Below are positions 1 through 13,300 of a DNA stretch of 64,000 bases, one piece after another; positions within the stretch are counted from its first letter, which is position 1, and every line of letters begins with the position of its first letter. Under the pieces are notes generated by a model. It saw only the letters and a list, made by a program, of their open reading frames with translations, was not told the DNA's origin and did no database searches. The DNA is from Epiperipatus broadwayi (lineage: Eukaryota; Onychophora; Udeonychophora; Euonychophora; Peripatidae): contig JAQFVV010012511.1 of assembly GCA_028023455.1 (NCBI GenBank), forward strand, positions 1,798,165 to 1,862,164. The letters are read 5' to 3'. The position numbers were made by a program, and so were the translations under genes.

Positions 1-112
1 TTTATTTATATTGTATTATAAATTGTTTACCGCTGTTTGGAATATATTTAAGTTTTGTTATTGTATTATTGATATTAGCGGACATTTATTTTGTTTTATA
101 TATATATAATTT
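1..112 (+). repeat. 3' tail of a Penelope-like element (truncated by window edge)
   Basis: This AT-rich stretch ends in a TA run at about 100-110. It resembles the non-coding tail after the PLE reverse transcriptase at 58905-59072 and a further copy at 18076-18215. Shared landmarks, in order, are a TTATTGTATTA-like block, a block reading TTAGCGGACATTT here and TTAATGGACATTT at 59027, and a TTTTATATATATA end. No coding sequence is visible; the body, if present, would lie left of the window. The similarity was judged by eye. Confidence 0.5.
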
Positions 113-3100
113 GTTTTCTTTTTTGCAAGAAATAGATAACTGCAGTTATCTATTTAAAGAGACCAATGGCCATGTGTTTCTATGATGTCTTATTTTTTTT
201 AACTATAAAAATTATAAGAGTATAATATAGCAAGGTTTTGATCTCTTCTGGGTTATACTATTATCATTGACTATGACCATTTTTAATGGTACTGAAAATT
301 TTCACTACCATTCATTAATACTAATGGTTTTGCCCATTACCATATATGATTAATCATAAATGTGTGATTTTCGAAGACTAGGAGTCTTTAATATTAATTC
401 CATTATTATCAACAGTTTTTCAATTTAAACCTCAAATATCCAGGTTTTAATCAACAATAATTAAACTAGAAGCTTTTTCTGAATAATGAACTTTTCTAAT
501 AATAATCAACTACTCTTTTTTTTTTGTACATAAAAATAAAAAAAGCCTGAGTGCAGTGTAAGTATTTTTCAATGACTGTCTAAAATAATAATATTAAAGA
601 AAAAGGCATTGCTTATCAGGTTTTCCAAATATTGAATGGTGTTAGTTTTAATAATTTTTCATCTTTGTTTTATGATGTAATTAAGGATAGGAAAAAAATC
701 CAATTAAGATTAATTTTGGATAGCTAACTAATTTGGCTGTCTTAAATTCAGTCTCAAATTTTTTTGGAACTTGAAAAAAAATTAAATCTTATTCAGTCTA
801 TTTCCAAACTCCAGGTCAAGGGAAAGGCAGATGGATAGTCAACTATTATTGCATGAGATCCTTTTTTTGTTCTCACAGACACACATATGCACACACAATA
901 GACTTTAGTTTTTATGTCCATTTCTAGTTTAATCAAAGTATAAACATTGAATTGGTATAAAATGCTGTAGTATTTGGCATTTTCTATAAACAATGAATTT
1001 TAGATAATATTTTTGTAATTAATAATAGTTTAGTTTTTGCTTAAAGCAAAGACAATAATTTTTATTGTTTCACATTTTAAATTCTTTATTTATTAATTTC
1101 ATTAAAATATTTAATAATTAAAAGTATTATTTATGCTAAAAAAAGATTAATTTCTTTAAATAATTGTTTTTGTTCTATTTTTTGCTTTTACAAATGATTA
1201 TTAATAATTTATTAAAAAAAAAATTAGGTTTAATATTTTATTTTATTTTTTAAAAAGAAATCAATAGCAAGTGAATAGCTTTCACTTGTGAAAGACAGCG
1301 ACTTAAGTTATCAATATGAAAAGCAGGATTTGACTAAATGTATTCACTATAACAGATAAGGTACAGAATCAATAGACTATTTTTAAAATAAGTATTCTAT
1401 AATGATATATATATGTTTTTTATACTACTATCTGTTGCTGAACTGTAAAATACGATTTTAGGTCATTAAAAACCTGGTACTGTTTCTATTACACAAAAAC
1501 TTTCTTTTTTTTACTTTTTTTTTAAACTTTGTCTTCAGTCATTATGAGTTTTTTAATGTTATGACTCATCTTTCTAAACTAATTGTGGTAATTGGATTAT
1601 TGTTTTTATTTATATATTATTGAAATTATTATTGTTATAAATATAATAAATGACATAAATGCATTTTTTTTAGTGAAATAATAAATAAATATCACAAACG
1701 AATAATCCAAACACTTTGCAGAATATCTTTCATTAGTTAAATCATCAATTTTTCATTTGGAGTAGAAGCTAAATATACCTTTAAATAATGCTAAAGCAGC
1801 AAAAACCTCACATATACGTATAGACAAATGGGACATATTTTATTTCAAAATTGTAAGAAGTGTAACACCAAACACATCTTATTTAAATAAATAATGCAAT
1901 ATTAAAACATTAAATTAAGGTAAAAGTATTACAAATTTCATTCATGATATTATATGTGATTATATGTGATTATATGATATTAAAACTTTACAATTTTGAA
2001 AAGAGATGCATTATATTTCAATATATATGTAAATGGCTACTTAACTTGAAATTTCTAGAAATTGTCTGCGTTCTTTTATGATATTGTAGCCTTTACTAAT
2101 TATAAGGAATTTATTATTTAAACTATAATAATAAATACATATTTTTATTTACTATAATCACTATTATTCTAACTCCAAGCACATAGAACACATACCCACG
2201 GCTCCATGCTTTATAGTATTCATATTTAGAAATTTTTGCATTTTGTAAAAATTAAGTATAATGGTCATATTTATAAGAGAAATCAAATTAGAAGAATTGT
2301 AAATGGCATAGAAATGTTTTTCTTAAAAAATAAAGATTTTGAAAACTGTATATTTTTATAATTATACAATGATATTTTATTATTTATCATGAAGTAAATT
2401 TTATCCTTATTAATCACAAATTTTCAAGTTTTAAAGCCATTACACACTATGCTAAATTTATCTTTAAATTTAATAACAAAAAACATAAAATGTGTTATAT
2501 ATTTACTTCTGTAACAGAAATTAATTTTATTTGTTTTTCTAAATTAAAACTAATAAAACAATTACACAAGAATTTTTATAGTTTAAAAAAAGATTGTAAA
2601 ATTTGATATCACTGTATAATCTTCAAATTAACTATGATATAATTAATGATTTTCATAACAAAATGCAAGAAAAGTAAACTTTATGAAATAACTGTACTTC
2701 ATTGTAAATTTTGAGATAATAAACATATAAGATTTTAATATATAACTTTCAACTTATTATTTTTACCAATGTCTGAAAAAATTGTACTTTTTAATTTTAT
2801 TAGCAAAAGTAAAGAAGTAAATTTCTCTGTTTCCAATTAAAAATTCTAGGATGTGCATTGATTATAGTTATTCCTAAATGTTATTAAAATTGATATGTAC
2901 TTATATAATTTTTTTGTGATAGATTTGCAAAAACTTATGTTAGTTTTAAATTTTGCTTAAAATATAAAATCACAGTGTTAATTGCATTTATTGATATTTT
3001 AATTAAAATTGTAATTCAAAATTATCTTTCTATCCTTTTTTTGTTTTAATTTAATGGGTTTTTTTTGGTTCTGCAAAATTAAAAGGCCAAAAGCATTTTA

Positions 3101-4060
3101 ATAATGGAAGTAGTTTTTTTTTTTTTAAAAAAAAAAAAAAAACTAACAACAAACATTTATAATAAAAACTAGAAGGACTATAGTACTTTTTATTTTAACT
3201 AATAAAGGTAGAGTACTTACTAATATGAGTGCTAATCTTCCAATTTTGTTAACTATAATCACAGAATCTTTATATTTGTCTGTATTTTTTAATCAATATA
3301 TAAAAAAGTATTAGTAGAATTAATATGGTCAAAAAATGTAATTTTTATAATTATGTTTGCAAAAACAGAAACATCTACTGTCAGTAACATATTTAATTCA
3401 GTTTTGATTAAAGTTTTAAGTAACATCTGGCATATATTTTTTGATTATAATTTATAAGATTATTAAAATATTCTCTTTTAAAAAAATATTATCTTCAAAC
3501 AAATTTAATTATTGGAATATGATATATGTATTGCATATAATGCTGATATACTATGTGATGACACTGCCAATATCGATCTTTCATTAACATTGGTTGCTTT
3601 ATTAATGAGATGTTAATTTTATAATTTTCTGCTTTACCTTTACTTTTGTCATTGACTATGATGTTCATTATTAGATTTCCTTTATAAACATTATAAAATA
3701 CTATAATTCGTTAAAAGCGGAATGCTGTCTGGTAAGTTATTAAATGACTAAAACATCATATGATAGCTAATTCTCTATAATTACACAAGCTATTAAAACA
3801 GTAGCAAAAATTTTTCACTCATCAATGCTCTAGTAATCAATAAATGCTAAGGTTATGCATTTTATTCCTCTGCCAATAGTGATCATGTGATGTTTTAGTG
3901 GTTTAATTCTGTGGTTATTGAAAAGACATAAAAATATATAGTTGCTTAATTGAATTAAGATCTGTATGACTTGATATGATAGGTTTATAGTTAACCAAAA
4001 AAGTGAAAAATGGGTATGAGAGGATTACATTAGATTCAAAGATTGGTCCACTGCACCCAG
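113..4060. other. AT-rich stretch without recognisable genes
   Basis: I see no protein I can name on either strand; open frames are short and rich in Phe, Ile, Asn and Lys, as expected by chance at this composition. Low-complexity features include an oligo-T run meeting an oligo-A run at about 3113-3141 (a T14/A16-like hairpin) and a short direct repeat of TATATGTGAT units at about 1950-1975. Confidence 0.6.
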
Positions 4061-4119
4061 ATCCAAAGTTCCTCACTGATAAAACTCTTAAGCTACAAAC
4101 TTATCTGAAGATATTGGAT
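4061..4119 (+). ncRNA. Decayed hammerhead ribozyme in a PLE terminal repeat
   Basis: The layout matches the hammerheads at 51540-51843: ATCCAA (4061-4066) pairs with TTGGAT (4114-4119) to close stem I. Between them lie CTGATAA (4076-4082; consensus CTGATGA), a putative stem II ending in AGCT, and CAAAC followed by TTATC where an active copy has GAAAC and TAGTC. The G8 and G12 positions of the core are therefore mutated and self-cleavage is not expected. The 3' flank (GTTGGATAGGGATT) also matches the unit flank at 51721-51735. It lies about 0.6 kb upstream of a PLE reverse transcriptase relic, where a PLE terminal repeat would be expected. Confidence 0.6.
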
Positions 4120-4485
4120 GAGAAGGTGTTGGATAGGGATTAAAATTTACAACCTTCTAACATCTATTGATTACTAGAACTTACACTAGATGACACTATT
4201 ATGTGAAAAAAATTGCTACTGATTTAGGTTATTAAATGATGAGTAACTATTTTATTATGTAAAAAAAATTGAAATAATTAGACTCATCCTAACAAATTTT
4301 TCTTCAAATTTGCATTTTTAGATATAGGGTTTATATTCCAGCTGACAATTTTTTGTACTATAACATAATTAAAAAAATGAACTTTATTTATGTATTATGC
4401 ATGTTTGTTATTATAGATATATGGAGCCATTATAAAATTAACCAAAAAATACATTATAGAAGTGAGGTAGATCATTAACAAAAGT

Positions 4486-4550
4486 CTTATAGTGTAGTAG
4501 TTGCTGTAATTGGCTTCCGTTTTCATAACCTGGGAACTAATTCCAGATTA
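4486..4550 (+). repeat. tRNA-like SINE head, decayed
   Basis: The segment resembles a tRNA-derived promoter. An A-box-like TAGTGTAGTAGTT (about 4489-4501) is followed about 30 nt later by a B-box-like stretch, CCTGGGAACTAATTCCAGA (4529-4547), which would be CCTGGGTTCGAATCCCAGA in an intact tRNA-like head. The B box carries several substitutions. No tRNA cloverleaf is preserved, so this is not called as a tRNA gene. It sits between the hammerhead relic and the PLE coding relic. Confidence 0.35.
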
Positions 4551-4744
4551 AATAAAACTAAAAAAATTTTCATATTCCAAATGAGAGAGATTGCTGCTGA
4601 CATTGAAACAATGTATAATGATAATCAGCAAAGAAAAACAATCCTAGGGCAAATAATGCACTAATAAAACTTGTAAACATGTCAAGGGGTAAGGTAAGAA
4701 GTGGTTTAAAAATATTGAATTAACTAAGCAATATTTTCAGAAAA

Positions 4745-6272
4745 ATTGACATCATTTGTATGAAGAAGGATAAGGGAAATTAGTTTGTATTATTGTCCAA
4801 ACAGAACTTTGCCTCTAAAATGCAGACACAAATTAAAATTCTACAATTTAAACCAATAGATTTATACAACATAAAAAGAAATAAAGGTAAATTTACATCT
4901 ATGGTCTTATGCAAGTTTTGTAATAAAGCTTTCTCAAAACACAAATTCTTTAACTTTTACCCATCAGTTGCTTCCTAGCCCAGACTATTCACCAATATAT
5001 TACATAAAATTGAATAGCCCTTTTGCTTAATGATTGACTTTGGGGGCACCTTTTATTATAAAGCTTCTAAAATGATTGGCCAATGGCTTGTGGATCACTT
5101 TGGTTTTGACAGATTTACTATCAAATTTTTTGAATGCATTAGCAGATTAAAATTATTCAATAAGCAAGATCATAAGACATCATTGGATATCACTGAGCTA
5201 TACTGTTTCATTCCACATAAATTATCCAGACAAATTTTTAAAGAGATGATAGATAAAGCTCAGTATAATGTGTGTGGAACTGAATTCATCATTGAATGCT
5301 TAAATTGGATTCATGATGATATTATTGCCTTATCTAACAATGTTTATTATAAAATGAATGATGGTTGGCCAATGGTTCTTCCTATGAGTGGCTTAATTTC
5401 AAGCATTGTACTTAATAAATCAAAGAAGAGGTTTTATCTAAATACTTTAAGCTAATTCCTTCAATGTTAAATATACAATACCTGGATGATGTTCTTATTT
5501 GTGCTCCCAAGGTGCAAATCAAAGATATACAACAGGACCTTTCAAATGCTTCATTAAAATTGACAATTGAGAATGAAGATAATTTAAAAGACATCAAATT
5601 TTTAAAATTGTATATTCAGTGCAAAATCACCCAATTAAACAACAAAATTCTTGTGAAGCCCATTCATGCATGAAATGTTATTTGACTTGAGTCTACTACA
5701 CCAATACCTTGTAAATTAATGGGTTTCAAGGCATTTTTGTATAGGAACCACAATCTGTGTAAATTTGAATCTAACAGACAAAAACAACATTGAATCTTAT
5801 ATCACAGATTTACACAAACTTGGATATAAAAATATAACTCTTATCCAATCTGTAAAAAAAATTTATTCTAAAATTTAAATATACGTCCATCAAAATCAAT
5901 GATAAATCCTGGATATCACTGCCTTACATTCTCAGGGTACCCATAGTATCAAAAAAGCCTGTGATGTGACTCATGAAGTTGGTATTTGCATTCCTCCTTT
6001 TCTGAATTGGCTAATTAAGAACACCAAAAGATATATTGCCTTTAGATCTGAAATCTCAAATCATTAATAAAATTGGATGCAGCTATAATAACTGCCTTGC
6101 TGTTTATTATGGGGAATCACATACCAAGTTTTCCACCCATATTGCCCAATACAAATATTTATTGTGCCGGTCAAAATCGTGTATTCATTCAACAAGACCA
6201 ATAATCCAAGCAAAAGTACCTTTAATCCAACCATGCACAAGATACATATGTCAGGACAAGGATGAATCCTAA
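4745..6272 (+). pseudogene. Penelope-like element reverse transcriptase and GIY-YIG, broken (family A)
   Basis: This is a degenerate PLE polyprotein: a reverse transcriptase related to telomerases plus a C-terminal GIY-YIG endonuclease that would nick target DNA. The N-terminal KKDKGN-type motif (4763-4780) is followed by an in-frame stop. Segment 5030-5455 carries the finger/palm region with SLDITELYCFIP (RT motif A, normally LDVTSLYTNIP) and MVLPMSGLISSIVLN (motif B region). Segment 5464-5673 carries YLDDVL, the catalytic YxDD. The linker (5700-6030) survives as broken frames, including LPYI, and 6036-6272 encodes CSYNNCLAVYYGES, the start of GIY-YIG. There are at least four interruptions, so the copy cannot make a full protein. 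The catalytic motifs themselves are readable. A possible C-terminal remainder is at 9111-9310. Confidence 0.8.
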
Positions 6273-9110
6273 CCTATTTGCCTAAACTATTGACTCTCTG
6301 ACTAATGGATAACGTTTGTGATGACACTAGCAGTGCTTGGTTTTATTCCGTCCCAGCTGGAGGTCATGGTTCACATAGAGACTCAAAATAATAAAGGGTT
6401 TATATGAAAAATCAATGATTTAATGGATTCTGATGATTGCAGAATGGTACAGATATGATTTGATCGATTACTAATGGTTTGAACCGTAATAATGATAATT
6501 CTTTCCGGCAACATTATAAAGAAGTGAATTTAAATCAAAGAAATATTTAAATAAATAGAGTAATTAACTTGAGAGATTGGGAGTGATGACAAACTAAGCT
6601 TATTTAAAATAACAATATTATAGGAATTTATTAAGGAATTTAGTACAAAATAAGTTAAGTCTTTGTTTATACAACTTGGTTATTTTCTTTAATTCATTTT
6701 GATGCGGCTTTAACAAACAATGTAAAAGTTTGTTAATTGGTCAGCCAAAAACCAATCAGCAATAAAATATTATTAGCCCTCTTTAAGATATTACAAGTAA
6801 ATCTGTTTATATATATAAGACATGAAAGATGGGCATTTAAAACACTATTACATTTAAAATCATTTGTATATAATGAGTGTGGGAAGCAAAATAGTTCTTA
6901 AATAAATAATTGACAATTATACAGTCAGATTTAATTAATTACGAAATTTGTTTGTGAAGGATGTGCCATCATGGCAGAGAGCATTTCAGGTTTGCTAAAT
7001 AAAGATATAAAATGATGAAGAAGACAATATGCTATTATAGATTACAACAAAAATAAATGAGGTCTGTTATGAAACTCTGGGTGGTTTTGCTAAAGGAAAT
7101 TTCTGATATGTACAGGTAGATGATGAGAAATGCTGGTCCTCCAGCCAAAACATATCTCTGAATAATAATAAAATATTTTGATGTGCTGGACTTCCCATAC
7201 ACATCTTAAATGCAATGCCTGAAAATGGATCCCTTGGTATGAACTATGTCTACTTTGAGGGAGAGTAAAAGGTTGGACTGGTCAGTTAAATTTCCGAAGG
7301 TCCTGATGAGTAAGTAGCAAAGCAAAATAATAAATGAATGGTTGTAGCTATAAAAGCATTAATGCCTTAGACATATATATATATATATAGATAGTGTATC
7401 ACTAACAAAATTAATAACTTAATTTCTAATTAAACTATCTCCCTGCCAAAATGGAAAGTCCCAGAAACCTTAGGCCTTTACTAAATGAATCATATATATA
7501 TATATAAAAGAATTAACTAAAATATAAATTGTTTTCCACACTTCACAAATATTTCATTTATTAATAAGTTCTTAAATAGTTTATCAAAGATTACAAAATA
7601 AGACGGGCATCGAATATCAAACTAATAAATTGTAAATCATAATTTTAATATTTTTCTGACAAATAAAATATATATGTGAAATATAGACTGATAAAATTCT
7701 ATGATAAATTTTACTTAATTGATTCACTAAAATTATTTATTCTTTCAGAAATAATGACAGGGCTATTTTAAATTGGAGGTAATAGTAAGATACTTTTAAA
7801 ATAATTTCAATCATTCAAATAAATTTATATATGATGTACAAAACTAAATGAGCTTTCTATTAATTAATTTATGGGAAGTAAATCTCCTGTAATAATTTTT
7901 AACTGGAGAAAATAAGAGGAAGGGGATTTAAAGTTAGTTTTTCATCGAGTTTTGTACTTGGCAATGTCAGTAAGTCAAATATTATAAATAAACCAACAAA
8001 ATTTAATTTAAGTTTGCCACATCAAAATAATGTAAGATTTTATAAGAATTGATATTTTAAATTTAATAAATTTAAACTACACATTTTAAAACTAAGTTGC
8101 ATAAACAAATATAGATAATATAAATTAACATTGATTTGGAAAACAAGTAAAATGGAATCAATGGCTTGTGGCGAATTGGACGTTACCTCAGAATCAATCA
8201 GTAGGCATTCCATGGCTTGAAACAGGCATTTACAGTCAGATCATTAACAGGCTTCCTTGACACAGTACAGTTTCAGGCTAGATGTTGAAAGCACTGGGAG
8301 GCATTGATGAGCTGGTGAGACAGAGCTCCAGAAAGCAATGGTCGATCTTTTAGTCAGTCATTCTTTAATCATGATGTACTAAAAGTAAACTACTCTCTTC
8401 AGTGAACTCTTCAAATAAAACTCAATAATAATCCTTCTTATCAAATTTTCCACTATTTATGTGATCTGGCCTTATCTATAGGATTAAATCTACACTGACC
8501 TCCACCAATTGTAATTGCTCTAAGCAGTTCTCTGAGGTTGGTGCCTGCTTTGAAGGGAAATCTATAATTCTGCATGAACATGCCCAAAGGGTTGATTTGC
8601 TAATAAAAAAAAACAACAACAAGCATATTAAGTTTATCAGTCATTATACTAACAAAATCTATTTAATTAAGGTTTAGATTAACAAAAATGTAGATTTTAT
8701 TCAGAAAAATTTTAGGAATTGGGTACAATGACTTTCAAACTTATATTTGACATAAACTTAAGTAGAAATTTACAAAACATTTCATACAAATCTTACATTG
8801 TTTAAATAATTGATTCTCAAATGTACATTGATTAAAAGATAAATATAAATGCCAATTTAATAAAATAAACATAGTATACATTTTTTACAAATACAAAATA
8901 AATAAACTACCATAAAAAGGTTAGTTTTAATTATTAAATAAAATTAATGAAATATAAAAGATTATAATATTAAAAATATACTTCCACCTATTATGAGATG
9001 GGTGTCAATTAATATAAGATTGGGTTTAAACCCATACTAGTGCTGATGACATTGGCACTAGGTGAAGCAGAAATATGTACTATATTTCCAGCTTCATTAT
9101 ATATATCCAA
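6273..9110. other. Unassigned stretch separating two halves of a GIY-YIG domain
   Basis: No protein is recognisable. Two short TA runs occur at about 7373-7389 and 7492-7505. The stretch is more complex than its surroundings at about 6940-7320 and 8150-8600. Because the GIY-YIG reading ends at 6272 and its C-terminal part resumes near 9111, this 2.8-kb stretch may be a later insertion into one PLE; two unrelated PLE fragments are also possible. No terminal repeats or target duplication were identified. Confidence 0.4.
8150..8600. other. Higher-complexity island, identity unknown
   Basis: This segment is visibly richer in G+C than the flanks and has few homopolymers. No open frame of useful length runs through it on either strand. 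It could be a solo LTR, part of another repeat, or a fragment of host sequence; I see no TG...CA ends or splice sites that settle this. Confidence 0.3.
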
Positions 9111-9310
9111 ACCAAAATGTATATCAATGCAAAATCAATTTTCTACAAGCATGAATCTAAACCAGGTCACACCTTCAAACCTATCTCCACTAGCATAATC
9201 TGCTTCAAATGTAATGATACCAAGTGCAGAGTGAAAAAGGCTTGGTACATTGACAGAGATAAATACACAAACAACTAAAAAAGATTCCTGTGTTCACCTT
9301 TCAAAAAATA
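9111..9310 (+). pseudogene. PLE GIY-YIG endonuclease C-terminal fragment
   Basis: The translation reads KSIFYKHESKPGHTFKPIS, then IICFKCNDTKCRVKKAWYID. It aligns by eye with STFLEHSKKTGHLFEPSSP and the downstream KIREAYFINGNNKSIN of the better PLE module at 43808-44362. The frame breaks near 9278; the continuation (KKDSCVHLSKN) lies in another frame from about 9270, matching RRDTCFDISKH of the other copy. The N-terminal half of the domain is absent here but is present at 6036-6272. Nothing suggests that this is expressed. Confidence 0.6.
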
Positions 9311-9450
9311 GTCTACATAAAGAATTCATTTACCATTCAAATATGCAAATTTTCTATTGTGATTTATTCTCTAATAAACACCACAAATTTCTTCTCACAG
9401 TCAATGCCATGATTATGACTATTACAATTAAATACTCAAAAGCATGCTAA

Positions 9451-10036
9451 GAATACCTTACTAATTATATAATTTAAAGCTTTTGCCTAAATATGGCTGT
9501 AATATATATTTTGTATGAAATTGTATTAATATTTTTTTTACATAGTTAGCCCCATATTCATATAATATTGGCCAGTAAATGGATATTATACATAAAAAAA
9601 ATTTAAAGGATTTTATTCAGCCCAAGACTTTATACTATTTCAGTTCATCTCTTTTGGGTTTTTTTTAAAGTTATCTGATGATAATTATATTTATTTAACT
9701 TTATTGGCATACACATTTAGATAATTGTTGTATTTAAACAACTTCAATATTAACCACTAATATGAGTTCTTTAATATTTCTAGCTACTTTTACCTAGAAA
9801 ATAAACTGATGATGAAAAACTGGTATAACTCTCAACAATCAACAATTGGATAATTATTCTACACTGATTTTTTTGGAGAACTGCTGGGAAATTTTGCTAT
9901 GTGTTTAAATATTTAAAAGATCTTTTATCTTGCCATCACTAATGAATATAGTATTTTATTTACTGAGTCCAAAAAATTATTATTTACTGTAATCTATCCA
10001 TATGTAATGTTAAATAGCAAATTTATTATTGAATAA
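9451..10036. other. AT-rich spacer
   Basis: No coding or structural signal was recognised between the GIY-YIG fragment and the foldback repeat. Confidence 0.5.
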
Positions 10037-10393
10037 ATATAATGTCATGTGAAATTTACCAAGCCTATTTTAAATAATAATTAAATTGCCCTTTAGCTAC
10101 CATATTCAACAATTTTTTTTTACAATTAAAGACCACTTCTTATTGTATTTTAAATCTTTTTATTTAGAGTTATCTAGAACAATAACAGCCAGAGATTAAA
10201 CTTAAACCAGCCTATATACTGGTTTAAATTTTCTCTCTGGCTGTTATTGTTTTAGAAAATTCTAAATAAAAAGATCTAAAATATGACAAGAAGTGATCCT
10301 TTTCTTACCATAAAAAGTTATTGAACATGGCAGTTAGAGGGCAGTTTAATTATTATTTAAAATAGACTTGATAAATTTCACATGATATTATAT
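10037..10393. repeat. Near-perfect foldback (inverted repeat) element, about 357 bp
   Basis: The left arm (10037-10210) and right arm (10219-10393) are reverse complements over about 175 bp with few mismatches, separated by about 8 nt. Matched landmarks are ATATAATGTCATGTG at the left edge against CACATGATATTATAT at the right, and AACAATAACAGCCAGAGA against TCTCTCTGGCTGTTATTGTT near the centre. A transcript would fold into one long hairpin. No coding capacity. It most resembles a foldback or MITE-type non-autonomous element; a clear target-site duplication was not found. Confidence 0.8.
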
Positions 10394-13300
10394 ATTATAA
10401 CAGTACATACAGGGTGTGGTTAGATTTGTGTGTAATAGTTTATAAGTATTCCAACCAAAAATTCTTTATGAAATGATGAGACTTTCATTGTTTTTAAATT
10501 TTATTTTCTTTTTACTCCCATATAATAATGATGCAGAAATATGGTCTGTAATAATATATATATATATTCAAAGGGAAAATTTTATTGAACTTAAATATAT
10601 TTAAAAGAACTAAAATAATCCATAATCTCAGATCAAATAATAATAATAAATTAAATTGAGCATGCAACTAAACTTTATGTGAAATGAGAGAATATGCTAA
10701 TACATATTACAGATAAGAATTACTTAATAAAAAATCATTCATATTTTATTTAACACCATTAAGCAAAATAAAAAAATAATAAGTCAATGAACATTAACAG
10801 CTTTGATTGCCTACAAAATTTAATTAAAAAATTCTGCTATGAACATTTTAAAGTAAATGTTAAATAGAAAACTTTCCATAAATCCCAATAGATACTGAAA
10901 TGGGAGAAACAAAATGAAAGAATAAAGTAAGTTACTCCCTTAACTTTAATTACATTCAACAATTGTTAATTCTTTTGTTTACTACAAATGAAAATATATA
11001 TAATATATAAACTATCTGTTCACTTTCTGAAATACATACTGGAAATTTATGTGCACATAAATATATAAAAATATAATATTCACATTCTTAGATTATCTGA
11101 TTGAGTAAAAAATCATCAAGAACTCTAAAAGATAATGCATTTATAATAATTATTTTAAAAAATATAGTTTTTTTTATTATTGGATTAAATTAGGAAAACT
11201 TCTTTTCAAAGTTCATACAAAAGTTCTTTATTTTGAAATCTCCATGAGCAGTGAAGCTTGATTTAATCAGTGGTCAAATTTACTTTCAGGAGACAATTTA
11301 AGCTTTACCAGAATTAATTGTTCTTCCCTTTTTTAGCAGAATGTTACAATAAAAAGTTCACATTTGGTCAACATACATAAGAGTCAACAAATTCTTCCCA
11401 GGAAATTTGTATAGTGGCAATAAAATGTCTTTACTTTTATATGGAATTACTTTTTTTTGATGTTCAAACAAAAATATAAATCTGTAAGAAAGCATCCAAT
11501 GTTTATGGCAGCTAATTTAAGTGGTAGGTGGAGTTGTCTTAATTCTGTTTGATCTTATTAGCACCTTTTTTATTATCATTCCATGTAGTTATTATTATAA
11601 GAATTCTAGAATGAGTAATGCAATACATCATTTAATTAGCTTTTTATAGAAAATTTGGGTTAGATACACATATACTGAAAATTTGTGATTTAGAACTTTT
11701 GAGATTAAAAAAATTAATAAATTATATAATTTTGTTCAAAAATGAATATAGTGAGCTGTCAAAGATGTATATTATTATTTATTAGCCTTAATTACATTCA
11801 CATACACAAATATCATAGATTAATTTATAGTGACTAAACCTTAAATTATAATCAAGTTTTTTAAAATTCTTATTGAAAATTAATAACATTTTAAAATAAA
11901 CATTCAGAGATAAAATATGGGCTAATTAATTAATGAAAATGAAAGAATGTAAAATAAATAAATAATAGGTAAATGACTTCTCAATAAAAAGTATAAAGTA
12001 ATGAAATATAAATATTTTTATTAATGCATATCTAGAAATAGGCATATTGCTATAATATATATATATATTGTAACTATATATTTGACCCTATGGGATAAAT
12101 ATATATTCTATAATGTGTTATTGGATTATAATAAATAAGTTTTCTTCTTGATATTAAATTATAAAGTTTTAGCTAAAAGTTTTATATTATTGATTAAAGT
12201 AATTTACTTAGCATATTTAAATATTAGCTACTTAATGAATACTAACTGGATTATTTAATGTTTGATTAAAAATCCAAAGATAATAGTTTAGATATAAATA
12301 AGAATTAGTTTAAAGTATGTTATCTTTTAGGTATATGCAGTTAATAAAGTTGTTTTATTCTGTACAAAATGTAGTTATTTAATTCTTATTAGGATCTTTG
12401 TTTGTAAGTTTTAAAATAAATGATTTTAAAATAATATTTTATAAAATGTTAATTTAAAGCCAGAGTTTAGAAATTTTGAGTTTAAATTTGATTAATTGGG
12501 CTAAATTTCAATTGAAATAAGTTTTAAATTAACTAAGTTTTTTTAATAGGTAAAAAGTTAACTTTATTTTTTTAGAATAATGATTACATTTATTATATGT
12601 GTGTGAATATTGGTGCATGTGTTTGACTGAATGGAACATTTAAAAGAGAATTATTAACGATTATATATTTTTTTAAAAAGTGTACTTTTAAATAAAGTAA
12701 GTGGAAATAAAACAAAGAGTATATTTTGAATGGAAAGTATGTAATTTAAAAAATATAAGTAAATAATTTTATTAGAATTACATAAATCATTTATTTAATA
12801 ATTAAATTGCAATTAATAAAGTTCATTATAAGTCTAAATATCATGTGAACAGAAAATCTGGATTAAAAAATTCAAAGTCATATTAATTAATTATGAAAGT
12901 TAAAATTATGCTAAGTTAAATATCCCACCTCCATACTTAAATAAGATTGGTTAAACTGAGTCATCTATAGAAACTGTGGAAAATAGATATGCACAGGTGT
13001 TTGGATATAAAAAAGAAAAAACAGGAATAATTGTTATATTGTTAATGTGTGTGTATTGAAATTCTTAGTGAAATTGTTTTAATTGATAACATTTTATTTT
13101 GCTACTTTAAATCAATTTAAATGTTTTTAATTGATTTTTCTGTTATCATTATAAATGTCTGAATAAAAGTTAAAAGGATCCACTGCAGTACTACTTCAAA
13201 GTATATGTTTAACTGGCTCATCAAGCAGTAAATCATGGAAAGATGCTAAAAATACCATTAATTTTTAAAAGGAAATCAATGGGAACTAACTACACATTGG

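Noticed and set aside
5412-5597. Minus-strand 61-codon frame
   Set aside because: Antisense to the YLDD segment of PLE family A.
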